In this document: positions 19,608 to 28,514 of the stretch, piece after piece | Numbering within the stretch: position 1 is the first letter of the stretch | How the letters are laid out: every line of letters begins with the position of its first letter | From: Actinomycetota bacterium | GTDB taxonomy: Bacteria > Actinomycetota > Acidimicrobiia > Spongiisociales > UBA11373 | Assembly: GCA_018821365.1 (NCBI GenBank) | Contig: JAHJML010000025.1 | Location: forward strand, 1 to 34,400 | DNA length: 34,400 bases | Direction of reading: 5' to 3' | Notes under the pieces: generated by a model | What the model saw: the letters and a program-made list of their open reading frames with translations, nothing else | Databases searched by the model: none | What the model was told of the DNA's origin: nothing | Position numbers and translations under genes: made by a program

Positions 19608-21062
19608 TTGAGCCCGTCCGGCCCGCTCGCACATCCCCCGCACTCGACGGCGGCCCTTGCCTGGGCGGCGTTGGGCTGGCTGGCGGCCGGCATCGCCCTT
19701 GGTCTGGTCGTCGCCGGGAGCCATCCTCCCGCCATCGGGATTCCGGTAGCCATCGGGTGCGGTGCGGCCGCCGCGATCGCATCGAGGCGCCGACACCCGG
19801 CACGCTCCATCAGTGGGGATGCTCCCACCCCCGGGGAGGAGGTCACGGCAGCCACCGTGGCGCTCGGCAAGGCCATGGCCGATCTCGACCACCCCGACCT
19901 CGCCCTGCAGGAGATGCTCAGAGAGGTGGCGGCCACCGTCGGATCCCGCACCATCCTGTTGCTGGTCCTCTCCGACGCAGGCGCCGTACTCACCCTCGAC
20001 CACCGCATCGTCGACGGCGACGCCGCCTCCGAGCCACCAGGTGTCTCGATGGGGGTCGCCGACAGCGGCCCGCTCCGGATGGCCCTCGCCTCCGGCGTCC
20101 CGGTTGCCGCACTCGCAAGCGCAGACGAGCCCGGCCCCTGGAATCGCCTGGCAGCCGCCCACCAGATCCAGTCGGCAGCCATCGTTCCACTGACCGCCGC
20201 AGGCTCCCAGATCGGCCTGCTGGTCGTCGCAGCCTCCGGCACGACCGTGCCCAGGGCCGACCTGCTGCGACTGCGCAGGCTGATGCCGGTCGCCGCCGCC
20301 GCCATCGGGGCGATGCTGCGACTCCAGCAACTTGCCAGGACGACCGCCCAATCGGCCCGATCGGCCAGGTTCCGCTCCGATTACGCCTCCGTCGTCGGCC
20401 ACGAACTGCGCACGCCGCTGACCACCATCCTCGGAGTGGTCAAGACCCTCACCCGGCCGGAACTGGCGCCTGAGAGCGCCGATGCCCGCGATCTCCTCGA
20501 GATGGCGTGCGTTCAGGGCGACCGCCTCAAGCGACTGGTCGAGGACATGCTGGCCATCAACCAGTTCGACGGCGGCGGGATCTCGATCCGCAGCGAACTG
20601 GTGTCGCTCCCCGACATCGTCGAGCGGGCGATCGATGCCGTGTCGGGGGCCAGGGGCCTCACGACGGTCCGCATCCAGGATCTTCTCCCACCGGTGGTCC
20701 TCGATCCCGAGCACACCAAGCGCGTCCTGGTCAACCTGCTCGCCAACGCCGTCAAGCACGGCGAGGAGTCCCCCATCGAAGTAGAGGTTGGGGTGGACAG
20801 GGCCCAGCTGGTGCTGACGGTGGCCGACCACGGGCCGGGACTGCCGACGGCGACCGCCGGTCGAGCCTTCGACGCGTTCACCCAACTGAAGCGCATCGAG
20901 GTCGATGCCTATGGGGGTGTCGGATTGGGGTTGTCGGTCAGCCAGGGCCTGGTGGCGGCCATGGGCGGCGCCATCCACCACCAGCCCACTGCCGGCGGCG
21001 GGGCGACCTTCGTCGTCAGACTGCCCTTCAAGCCCCACCCGGCCCCCCGCCCCGGGATCTAG
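19608..21062 (+). CDS. Orphan sensor histidine kinase (TM + GAF-like + HisKA + HATPase)
   Basis: H-box FRSDYASVVGHELRTPLTTILGVVKTL, N-box VLVNLLANAVKHG, G-boxes VADHGPGLP, GVGLGLSVSQGLVAAMGG; TTG start inferred from RBS gagggaga. Confidence 0.88.
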   Translation: MSPSGPLAHPPHSTAALAWAALGWLAAGIALGLVVAGSHPPAIGIPVAIGCGAAAAIASRRRHPARSISGDAPTPGEEVTAATVALGKAMADLDHPDLALQEMLREVAATVGSRTILLLVLSDAGAVLTLDHRIVDGDAASEPPGVSMGVADSGPLRMALASGVPVAALASADEPGPWNRLAAAHQIQSAAIVPLTAAGSQIGLLVVAASGTTVPRADLLRLRRLMPVAAAAIGAMLRLQQLARTTAQSARSARFRSDYASVVGHELRTPLTTILGVVKTLTRPELAPESADARDLLEMACVQGDRLKRLVEDMLAINQFDGGGISIRSELVSLPDIVERAIDAVSGARGLTTVRIQDLLPPVVLDPEHTKRVLVNLLANAVKHGEESPIEVEVGVDRAQLVLTVADHGPGLPTATAGRAFDAFTQLKRIEVDAYGGVGLGLSVSQGLVAAMGGAIHHQPTAGGGATFVVRLPFKPHPAPRPGI

Positions 21063-21070
21063 CCGTTCGA

Positions 21071-21880
21071 CTAGCCGTCCGGTGAGACCGCCTGGGCATG
21101 GAAGCCGCCGTCGACGTGGACGATCTCACCCGTGGTGCTCTTGGCCCAATCCGAGAGCAGCACCGCCACCATGCGAGCGACGGGATCGGGGTCGGTGACG
21201 TCCCAGCCGAGTGGGGCCCGTCCCCCCCAGACCCTCTCGAACAGCCCGAAGCCCGGGATCGACTTGGCGGCCACGGTGCTCAAGGGCCCCGCCGAGACCG
21301 CGTTGACCCGCACCCCGTAGGCCCCCAGGTCCCTGGCCAGGTAGCGGGTGACCGACTCGAGGGCCGACTTGGCGACCCCCATCCAGTCGTAGAGGGGCCA
21401 GGCCTGGGTGTTGTCGAAATCGAGGGTCACCAACGCCCCGCCCCCGGCCTTCTTCATCAAGGGCAGCAGGCCGACGGCCAGCGTCTTGTACGAGAACGCC
21501 GAGGTGAGGAAGGCGGTGGCGGCGCTCTCGGCAGGGGTATCGAGGAGGTTGCCGCCGAGGGCGTCATCGGGTGCATAGGCAATGGCATGCAGCGCGCCGT
21601 CCACGCCGCCCCACTTGGCGTCGAGCGCCGACACCAGTGCCTCCATGTCCTCACCCTTGGTGATGTCGAGTTCGAAGATCTCCGGCGGTTGGGGTAGCCG
21701 CTGAGCCGCTCGTTCGGTGAGGCGGCGGGCCCGACCGAACCCGGTGAGCACCACCTGGGCGCCTTCCTCTTGAGCGACCCTGGCGGTGTGGAACGCGATC
21801 GAGTCGTCCGTCAACACGCCGGTGATGACGAGCCGTTTTCCTTCGAGTAGCACGAGTCCCTCTCTGCGAGCGGCGGTCAT
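21071..21880 (-). CDS. fabI: Enoyl-[acyl-carrier-protein] reductase (NADH), InhA/FabI-like
   Basis: LLEGKRLVITGVLTDDSIAFHTARVAQEEGAQVVLTGF, HAIAYAPDDALGG, YDWMGVAKSALESVTRYLARDLG, VNAVSAGPLSTVAAKSIPGF; closer to the InhA form. Confidence 0.94.
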   Translation of the reverse strand: MTAARREGLVLLEGKRLVITGVLTDDSIAFHTARVAQEEGAQVVLTGFGRARRLTERAAQRLPQPPEIFELDITKGEDMEALVSALDAKWGGVDGALHAIAYAPDDALGGNLLDTPAESAATAFLTSAFSYKTLAVGLLPLMKKAGGGALVTLDFDNTQAWPLYDWMGVAKSALESVTRYLARDLGAYGVRVNAVSAGPLSTVAAKSIPGFGLFERVWGGRAPLGWDVTDPDPVARMVAVLLSDWAKSTTGEIVHVDGGFHAQAVSPDG

Positions 21881-21896
21881 CGTAGGCCGCCACGCC

Positions 21897-22256
21897 TCAA
21901 CCGGCCACGACCGCCCATGCCCGCAAGCCGAGACCCATGGTGAACAGCAGCACCAGACCCCAGACCAACGCCGCTCTCGAACCGATCTTGGCACGCAGGA
22001 TGTAGGCGAAGGCCAGGGTGAACAGCACCAGGAATCCGTAGAACAGGTGGAACTCGCTGCCGGGGCGCAGCCCCTGGCCGTAGACCAGGAACCCGAGGCC
22101 GACCTGGACCAGCATGGCGGTGACCGCCACCCCGACCCCGATGCGGAATGCCCGATCGGGTTGCCGCCCCAGGACCGCCAGGGTAAGGCCCCACAAGCCG
22201 GCGGCGCCGGTGGTCACCACCGCCACCCAGGCCCCGTGGGCATGGAGTGTCCTCAT
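21897..22256 (-). CDS. Small polytopic membrane protein, unknown function
   Basis: 119 aa with four hydrophobic helices. Confidence 0.75.
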   Translation of the reverse strand: MRTLHAHGAWVAVVTTGAAGLWGLTLAVLGRQPDRAFRIGVGVAVTAMLVQVGLGFLVYGQGLRPGSEFHLFYGFLVLFTLAFAYILRAKIGSRAALVWGLVLLFTMGLGLRAWAVVAG

Positions 22257-22327
22257 GCACCGCGACGCTAGCGGGCGCCGGCACCGGGAGTTCCCCGCCG
22301 GCGGCCTACCCTGGACCCAACGGGAGG

Positions 22328-23569
22328 ATGACGATGACCTGGAGCACACGACCCCGCCTCGCCCTCACCGCCTCACTGGTCCCGCTCGTGGTGGCCGCGC
22401 TGCCAGGCGCCGCAGGAGCGGTGACCACCTGCAACGGACTGGCAGCCACCGTGACCGGCGACGACACACCCAACCTCCTCGTAGGGGGTCCCGGGGCCGA
22501 CGTCATCGTGGGACTCGGCGGCGACGACCGGTTGATCGGCGGCGGCGGCGACGACACCATCTGCGGCGGCGAGGGCGACGACCTCCTCGTCGGCAAGGGG
22601 GGCGACGACTACCTCGACGGGGAGGGCGGCACCGACACCACCTCCTATGCGTCGGCACCCGCCGCCGCCACGGTCGATCTCGCGCAGGGGACCGCAACGG
22701 GCGGACACGGGTCCGACACCCTGGTCTCGATCGAGTCCGTGATCGGCACCGCCCACGACGATTGGCTCTACGGAGACCCCGGCTCCAACCGGCTGGCAGG
22801 GGGCCCTGGGGACGACCACTTCAACGGGCGCGACGGAGACGATGTGATCCTCGGGGGGTCGGGCAGGGACAAACTCGTCGGTGGGCAGGGCTGGGACATC
22901 CTGGACGGCATGGCCGGCTCCGATGTCACCTACTACGGCCCGTCCCCGTCGTCCGTCACCGTCGACCTCTCGATCGGAGTGGCCACCGGGGGCCAGGGGA
23001 TCGATGTCCTCATACGGATCGAACGGGCGACCGGTTCCCACTACGACGATGTGCTGATCGGCTCAGGCGGTGCCAACAGCCTGCTCGGCGGTCCCGGCAA
23101 CGACCTGCTGATAGGACGGGGTGGCGACGACCTCATCGGCGGGGGCGGCGGGGACGACCGAGTGTCGGGGGGTCTCGGCGATGACGTGTTGCAGGGCGGC
23201 GACGGCGCCGACCACCTCGAGGGAGGACCCGGCGACGATCATCTCGACGGCCGTCGCGGCACCGATACCGCCCACTACGGGCGAAGCCCCTCCGGAGTGA
23301 CGATCGATCTCACCCTGGGGACCGCCTCGGGGGGATCCGGCCTCGACAGCCTCGCCCTCATCGAGAACGCCCGCGGTTCGAGCCATGCCGACGAGATCTC
23401 CGGGGACGACGCCGCCAACCTGCTCGAAGGCCGGGGCGGGGACGACACGCTGGCGGGCCGGGGTGGGGACGACACGCTCTGGGGTGGGCCGGGGGACGAT
23501 TATGCCGATGGCGGTTCCGGCGACGGCGACGCTTGCGCGGCCGAGACGAAGGTGGCGTGCGAGGTGTAG
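22328..23569 (+). CDS. Secreted RTX / hemolysin-type Ca2+-binding repeat protein
   Basis: Signal peptide (LALTASLVPLVVAALPGAAGA) then many GGxGxDxx nonapeptides (GGPGADVIVGLGGDDRLIGGGGDDTICGGEGDDLL...). Confidence 0.92.
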   Translation: MTMTWSTRPRLALTASLVPLVVAALPGAAGAVTTCNGLAATVTGDDTPNLLVGGPGADVIVGLGGDDRLIGGGGDDTICGGEGDDLLVGKGGDDYLDGEGGTDTTSYASAPAAATVDLAQGTATGGHGSDTLVSIESVIGTAHDDWLYGDPGSNRLAGGPGDDHFNGRDGDDVILGGSGRDKLVGGQGWDILDGMAGSDVTYYGPSPSSVTVDLSIGVATGGQGIDVLIRIERATGSHYDDVLIGSGGANSLLGGPGNDLLIGRGGDDLIGGGGGDDRVSGGLGDDVLQGGDGADHLEGGPGDDHLDGRRGTDTAHYGRSPSGVTIDLTLGTASGGSGLDSLALIENARGSSHADEISGDDAANLLEGRGGDDTLAGRGGDDTLWGGPGDDYADGGSGDGDACAAETKVACEV

Positions 23570-23621
23570 CGACCTCTCGCCTCGGCCTAATGTCGCATCG
23601 GCACCCCACGAGGAGACACCA

Positions 23622-24794
23622 GTGAACCGTCACGCCGTCACCGGAGCCCTGCTGTTCGACGGGACCACCGATCCGCCCCGCCCCGAGCACACGGTGGTGT
23701 GGGAAGGCAACCGCATCTCATGGGTCGGCCCCGATGCCGAGGCACCCCTCGACGGGACGGTGGTGGTGGAGGCGAAGGGCGACGCACTGCTGCCGGGGCT
23801 GATCGATGCCCATGTCCACCTGTGCCTCGAACCGACCATCGACGGCGTCGACGGAGTGGCCGAAGACCCGATCGAGAGGGTGATGGCGCGTTCGATCGAC
23901 AACGCCGCCCGCCTGCTGGCGGCCGGCATCACCACCGCCCGCGACCAGGGATCCCGGGACGGGGTGGCGGTTCGGGTCGCCGGGGCGCAGCGCAACGGCG
24001 AGATCGTGGCCGCCCGGATCATGGCGGCGGGAAGGGGGATCACCCCGACCGGCGGCCACGGCTGGATGCTCGGCGTCGAAGCCGACGGGCCCGAGGCGGT
24101 CCGCGCCGCGGTGGCGGCCGAGGTCGCGCGGGGTGCCGAGATCATCAAGTTGTTCCCCACCGGAGGGGTGCTGGGCTCGGGGAGCCACGGCTTCGACGTC
24201 GTGATGACCGCCGCCGAACTGGAGGCTGCCGTCGAGGAGGCCCACCGCCTCGGAGTGCTGGTCGGCGCCCACATCCACGGACCCGAGGGCATCGAGATGG
24301 CGCTGGAGGCCGGGATCGACACCATCGAGCACGCCACCGGGATCACCGCCGCTCAGGCGCGCCGGGCCGCCGCCCAGGGGGTGGCGCTGGTGCCCACGCT
24401 GACCGGCATCGACGTGCTGCAGGACCGGGCCGATCTGCTCCCTCCCGATCTGCTGGTGAGGGCCCTCGCCGTCGGGGCGGCCCAGGCGGAGGGGATCCGC
24501 ATCGCCATCGCCGAGGGCGCCAGGGTGCTGGCCGGCACCGACTCGGGCACTCCCTTCAACCCGCCCGGCCTGCTCCCCCGCGAGATGCGGCTGTTGGCCG
24601 GGTTGGGAATGGGGAACGCCGGTGCGATCGCGGCGGCGACATCGCTGGTGGCGGACACCCTCCGGATGCAGGATCGAGGCGTGGTGCGAGTCGGTGCGAT
24701 CGCCGATCTGCTGCTGGTCGACGGAGACCCCCTCGCCGACCTGACCGCCCTGGAGCGGCCCCGCATGGTGGTGCAGGACGGGGCGGCTCGCTGA
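23622..24794 (+). CDS. Amidohydrolase family protein (imidazolonepropionase/prolidase-like)
   Basis: GTG start; LLPGLIDAHVHLCLEPT, LVGAHIHGPEGIEMALEAGIDTIEHATGI, VLAGTDSGTPFNPPG, GAIADLLLVDGDPLADL. Confidence 0.93.
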   Translation: MNRHAVTGALLFDGTTDPPRPEHTVVWEGNRISWVGPDAEAPLDGTVVVEAKGDALLPGLIDAHVHLCLEPTIDGVDGVAEDPIERVMARSIDNAARLLAAGITTARDQGSRDGVAVRVAGAQRNGEIVAARIMAAGRGITPTGGHGWMLGVEADGPEAVRAAVAAEVARGAEIIKLFPTGGVLGSGSHGFDVVMTAAELEAAVEEAHRLGVLVGAHIHGPEGIEMALEAGIDTIEHATGITAAQARRAAAQGVALVPTLTGIDVLQDRADLLPPDLLVRALAVGAAQAEGIRIAIAEGARVLAGTDSGTPFNPPGLLPREMRLLAGLGMGNAGAIAAATSLVADTLRMQDRGVVRVGAIADLLLVDGDPLADLTALERPRMVVQDGAAR

Positions 24795-24806
24795 CGACCG
24801 GTTCGA

Positions 24807-25430
24807 TCAGCCGGCGCCGAGCAGCTTGCTCTTCTGGGCCTCGTACTCCGCCTCGGTGACCAGTCCGTCCTTGTAGAGCTTGGCGAGGCGCTCCAGGTCG
24901 CCCACCGGGGTCACCGCCGGGGCGCCTCCGGTGAGCGCCTTGCTGCGCTCCTCCCGCACCGAGTAGAGCAGGCTTTGGAACTCCTGCGGCGCCGGGATGT
25001 CGGCGAACCGGCTCTGGCCCATCTCGCCGGCCGACTCGACGAGCAGGTCGCCGGAGCGGAGCATCCGCTCCAGGATGTTCTGGTTGAACGACACGTCGTT
25101 GATCCGCTCCAGAGGGATCTCGACCCCGTGGCGGGCCAGGATGCCCCTGCGGGTGATCAGCCGCTCATTGGTGAGGACGTACCAGGTGAACCACCAGGAG
25201 ATGAAGGGGTAGAACGCCAGCCGGATCCAGGCAATGCCGGCCACTCCGGTGATGATCCAACTCACCCAGGTGAGCCAGTCGGGAGATTCCGGCATGTACA
25301 CCCACGACACGACGACGGCCCCGACGAACAGCACCGTCCAACCCACCGGTAGCGCCAGCATCCGCCAATGCGGCCGGAACTGACGGATGACCTTCTCGCC
25401 TTCTGACAGCAATCGTTCTGGATATCCCAT
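24807..25430 (-). CDS. bPH2 (YdbS-like) membrane protein with C-terminal SHOCT domain
   Basis: TM pair, WYVLTNERLITRRGILARHGVEIPLERINDVSFNQNILERMLRSGDLLVESAG, C-terminal LERLAKLYKDGLVTEAEYEAQKSKLLG. Confidence 0.9.
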   Translation of the reverse strand: MGYPERLLSEGEKVIRQFRPHWRMLALPVGWTVLFVGAVVVSWVYMPESPDWLTWVSWIITGVAGIAWIRLAFYPFISWWFTWYVLTNERLITRRGILARHGVEIPLERINDVSFNQNILERMLRSGDLLVESAGEMGQSRFADIPAPQEFQSLLYSVREERSKALTGGAPAVTPVGDLERLAKLYKDGLVTEAEYEAQKSKLLGAG

Positions 25431-25535
25431 GGCCTGAATCCTACGCAGTGCGCCGGCTCACCGCTCGCCGGATGACGGGGGTCGGCGGGGCGGACCATCC
25501 TCTAGGGTGAGGTCGGCAAACCGGATGGGGGCCCC

Positions 25536-25640
25536 ATGGTCGAGTCGAGCGGACAGATCAACAACCATGCCGGGTTCATGCCGAGCCGGCGAGCCACGTT
25601 CCGCGGCTCCAAGCCGAGACGCGAACGCGGCCGGTGCTGA
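25536..25640 (+). CDS. Possible 34-aa small ORF (uncertain)
   Basis: ATG..TGA frame MVESSGQINNHAGFMPSRRATFRGSKPRRERGRC; its 3' end lies in the repeat that flanks the baeRF gene. Confidence 0.25.
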   Translation: MVESSGQINNHAGFMPSRRATFRGSKPRRERGRC

Positions 25641-25663
25641 AACGTTTCTGCGGTTTGAGGCGG
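25615..25663 (+). repeat. Direct repeat copy A flanking the baeRF gene
   Basis: CGAGACGCGAACGCGGCCGGTGCTGAAACGTTTCTGCGGTTTGAGGCGG; roughly three-quarters identical by eye to copy B at 27109..27158. Confidence 0.7.
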
Positions 25664-25755
25664 GTCGAACTCAATCGATCAGTGCAACACCTGGGCGAGT
25701 CGGTGCCGGGCTCGTGTGTCGCGGTGTCGTCGATCCCGTGATGTCTCAGGGTAGG

Positions 25756-26916
25756 TCAATAGCGCAACACCGCCGCGACGACCGTGTCGACGCCCAGCGC
25801 ATCCGGGTCGGTGACGATGACCGCGCCGTTGTGCGCCAATGTCTCGAACACCGCACGGTCGACCAGATCCTCATCGCTGATCGATCGCGCTTGTGCCACC
25901 GAGACGTTGCCTTGCTCGTCGATGCGCCCCCACGTGGGGGCACCGTCGGTGACGAACAGCTGAGCAACGCGGCCATCACGTGCGGCAGCGAGGACTTCAA
26001 GGATGGTGTCGGCGGTGTTTCCGGTGCCGACCGCGCTCCGGTATCGAGCGATCGCCGCGGCGGTTGTCGCCGCGATCTGCGGTTGCACGATCTGCCACGC
26101 AGCCCGGTGCAGTTCGGCCACCGGACGACGCTCGGCGTTGCCGGCGATGACGTCGTTGGCAACGTTCGGGTACCTGGTCACCGAGCGGTAGATCGGCAGG
26201 TAGGAATCGATGCATGCCAGCACCAATGGGTCGCGTGCGTTGCCCAGCGCGTCGATGACACCACGGTCGACAGCTCGTAGGAAACGCTCGATCGCGGCCC
26301 GCTCGACCTCACCGCCCATGCCGTGTCCGTGGAACGCCACGTCGCCGCCACCGACCGAATGCGATTGGAGCTGACGTTCGGGGTCCTCGAACGCGAGTGC
26401 GGCATCCATCGACTCGGGGATCGACCCGGCATCGAGCCGGGCCATCGTGTACCTGGTCGCTTCGAAGAGCTGCACCGAGTTCTGGGAGACCGCCAATACG
26501 AAGCATCGGTCGTCGCCGGACACCGAAGCGAGCAGCGGGCGGACCCGGAACGATCCGGCCACCGTCACCTCCTCCGCCAACGCCAGCGGAATCCGGAAGC
26601 TTTCGAACCGGCCCGGTCCGCTGAACACCGCCAGGCCGTCGGATTGGTGCTGCCAGAACGTCGTGTCGTCGACTAGCGAAGACACGGGCGCGAGGATCTC
26701 GTCGATGACCTGGCGTTCGGTGCCGGCATCGGCCAACTCCGATTTGGCAGCCTTGACCAGGTTGCGCAATCGCAAGGGATCCTGGGTCGTGGTCTCGGGC
26801 CCGAAGCGATGTGTGGACAAGAACAACGAAACGCACGGTCCGTGAACGGAACCCAGCGATGCCACATCATTCATCGAAACCGGATCGATTGAAGCTATGA
26901 CCTGCTCCGTATTCAT
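25756..26916 (-). CDS. Bacterial archaeo-eukaryotic release factor (baeRF, eRF1-like) family protein
   Basis: SVHGPCVSLFLSTHRFGPETTTQDPLRLRNLVKAAKSEL...FWQHQSDGLAVFSGPGRFESFRIPL...HIxPLL-like region and C-terminal VAQLFVTDGAPTWGRID...DEDLVDRAVFETLAHNGAVIVTDPD, as in the baeRF/Pfam bac_RF families. Confidence 0.82.
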   Translation of the reverse strand: MNTEQVIASIDPVSMNDVASLGSVHGPCVSLFLSTHRFGPETTTQDPLRLRNLVKAAKSELADAGTERQVIDEILAPVSSLVDDTTFWQHQSDGLAVFSGPGRFESFRIPLALAEEVTVAGSFRVRPLLASVSGDDRCFVLAVSQNSVQLFEATRYTMARLDAGSIPESMDAALAFEDPERQLQSHSVGGGDVAFHGHGMGGEVERAAIERFLRAVDRGVIDALGNARDPLVLACIDSYLPIYRSVTRYPNVANDVIAGNAERRPVAELHRAAWQIVQPQIAATTAAAIARYRSAVGTGNTADTILEVLAAARDGRVAQLFVTDGAPTWGRIDEQGNVSVAQARSISDEDLVDRAVFETLAHNGAVIVTDPDALGVDTVVAAVLRY

Positions 26917-27108
26917 GCTCCAGACCTTATCAACCCATTGATTCGCCTGGAGCTGCCGCCATTCGTTGACACCTGAACGCTGAGATCCTTGGGGGCTTTT
27001 GGGGAGGGTCAAACATGCCGTCACGTCGGCGGCCGCGCCTGGGTTGACGATGCGGGCCGGAATCCGGACCTGGGGCTGCGGCGAGCGAGCCGCCACGGCG
27101 CCCCGAAT

Positions 27109-27158
27109 CGGGACGCGATCGCGATTGGCATTGGGACGTTTCCGCGGTTTGGGGGCGG
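27109..27158 (+). repeat. Direct repeat copy B flanking the baeRF gene
   Basis: CGGGACGCGATCGCGATTGGCATTGGGACGTTTCCGCGGTTTGGGGGCGG; same orientation as copy A. Confidence 0.7.
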
Positions 27159-27250
27159 CACCGCAGGGTCGGGATCCTCGACCGCTCCTGCAAGACTGCC
27201 GTTGGGAGGAGTGCGCAACTGCCGCTAGCCTCGGTTGGGGTCCCGGGTCA

Positions 27251-27338
27251 CTGGACCAAGGCGTACCCTTAGTCCAGCAGAAACCCCCAAACTGGAATAT
27301 GATGCGTACATCATGGTCGTTCTTCCAGAAGACTGGAA
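27251..27338 (+). promoter_or_regulatory. Palindrome-rich fic leader/operator region
   Basis: CTGGAC-N15-GTCCAG (27251..27277), ATGATG-CGTA-CATCAT (27299..27314), TTCCAG-AAGA-CTGGAA (27323..27338), ending 4 nt before the ATG. Confidence 0.6.
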
Positions 27339-27341
27339 CAG

Positions 27342-28514
27342 ATGAGTACCCGAGCGGGCCGCTACGTCACCCAGCGGGCGGGCTACGGGGCGTTCGTGCC
27401 CCAGCCGCTTCCCCCTGATCCTCCGGTTCGGTGGGACACCGACCTCGTACGTCTGTTGTCGGAGGCGGATCTGGCGGTCGGCAGGCTCGACGGGCTCGCC
27501 CGAAGTCTCCCGAACCCGGACCTGTTCGTGGCGATGTACGTACGACGGGAGGCGGTGCTCAGCTCGCAGATCGAAGGCACCCAGTCGAGCCTCGACGATC
27601 TGCTGGCGTTCGAGATCGACGCACCCGGCATGGTCCAACCGGTCGACGTGGCGGAGACGATCAACTACGTCAAAGCGATGAATACCGGCCTCCGGTTGTC
27701 GGCGGAGCTTCCTCTGTCGGGGCGCCTCATCCGGGCGATCCACAAGGAACTACTAACCGGGGTCCGTGGACAGGAACGTCACCCGGGGCAGTTCCGTACG
27801 ACGCAGAATTGGATAGGACCGGCCGGCTGCACGATCGACACCGCGACGTTCGTGCCTCCCAGCCCCGATGACCTGGCGCAAGCATTCAGCGAGTTGGAGA
27901 CGTTCCTCCATGACCGGGCGCTACCACCGTTGGCTCATGCCGGGCTCGCACACGCCCAATTCGAGGCGATCCATCCCTTCCTCGACGGCAACGGACGGGT
28001 GGGCCGGCTGCTGATCACGCTGCTGCTCGTCGAGCGAGGAGTGCTCACCCGCCCCCTGCTCTATCTCAGCCTGTTCCTGAAACAGAACCGTTCGGAGTAC
28101 TACGACCGATTGGGGGCCATCCGCACCAACGGCGACTGGGAGGGCTGGTTGCGGTTCTTCCTCATCGGAGTCGTTGCCACCGCCAACGACGCAGCGCGGG
28201 TAGCGGCGGCCATCGCCGACCTGCGAGACGAACACCTCAGGCAGGCGGCCACTCAGGGTTTCGGTCGCTACGGGGTCCCGCTGCTGGATCTGCTTGCCGA
28301 GCAGCCTCTCATCACCGCCGCCTATGCGGTCGACCGGCTCAAAGCATCACCCACCACCATCGGGGGGCTGCTAGACAAGGCGACCGGGTTGGGCATCATC
28401 GAGGAGATCACCGGTCAGAAACGCAACCGGGTGTACCGCTACTCACCGCTCCTCGATCTGTTCACCTCCGACGAGCCGAGTGATGTGAATATGCCGGAGG
28501 AGGTGACCTCGTGA
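27342..28514 (+). CDS. fic: Fic family protein (AMPylase-type) with N-terminal inhibitory motif and C-terminal winged helix
   Basis: Catalytic [19 protein letters not shown]; Fic_N region [15 protein letters not shown] containing (S/T)xxxE(G/N); C-terminal wHTH-like [51 protein letters not shown]. Confidence 0.95.
   Translation: MSTRAGRYVTQRAGYGAFVPQPLPPDPPVRWDTDLVRLLSEADLAVGRLDGLARSLPNPDLFVAMYVRREAVLSSQIEGTQSSLDDLLAFEIDAPGMVQPVDVAETINYVKAMNTGLRLSAELPLSGRLIRAIHKELLTGVRGQERHPGQFRTTQNWIGPAGCTIDTATFVPPSPDDLAQAFSELETFLHDRALPPLAHAGLAHAQFEAIHPFLDGNGRVGRLLITLLLVERGVLTRPLLYLSLFLKQNRSEYYDRLGAIRTNGDWEGWLRFFLIGVVATANDAARVAAAIADLRDEHLRQAATQGFGRYGVPLLDLLAEQPLITAAYAVDRLKASPTTIGGLLDKATGLGIIEEITGQKRNRVYRYSPLLDLFTSDEPSDVNMPEEVTS

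Noticed and set aside
22490-23560. GGCGGCGACGAC-type repeats considered as a tandem DNA repeat or CRISPR-like array
   Set aside because: They are codons of GGxGxD nonapeptides in the RTX protein; no constant repeat/spacer structure.
25755-25775. GTCAATAGCGCAACACCGCC near the baeRF stop, resembling the start of unit 1 (GTCAATAGACAGGGGCAACACCCCC)
   Set aside because: The sequence is fully explained as the conserved C-terminal codons of baeRF (AVLRY stop); similarity is short and probably chance.
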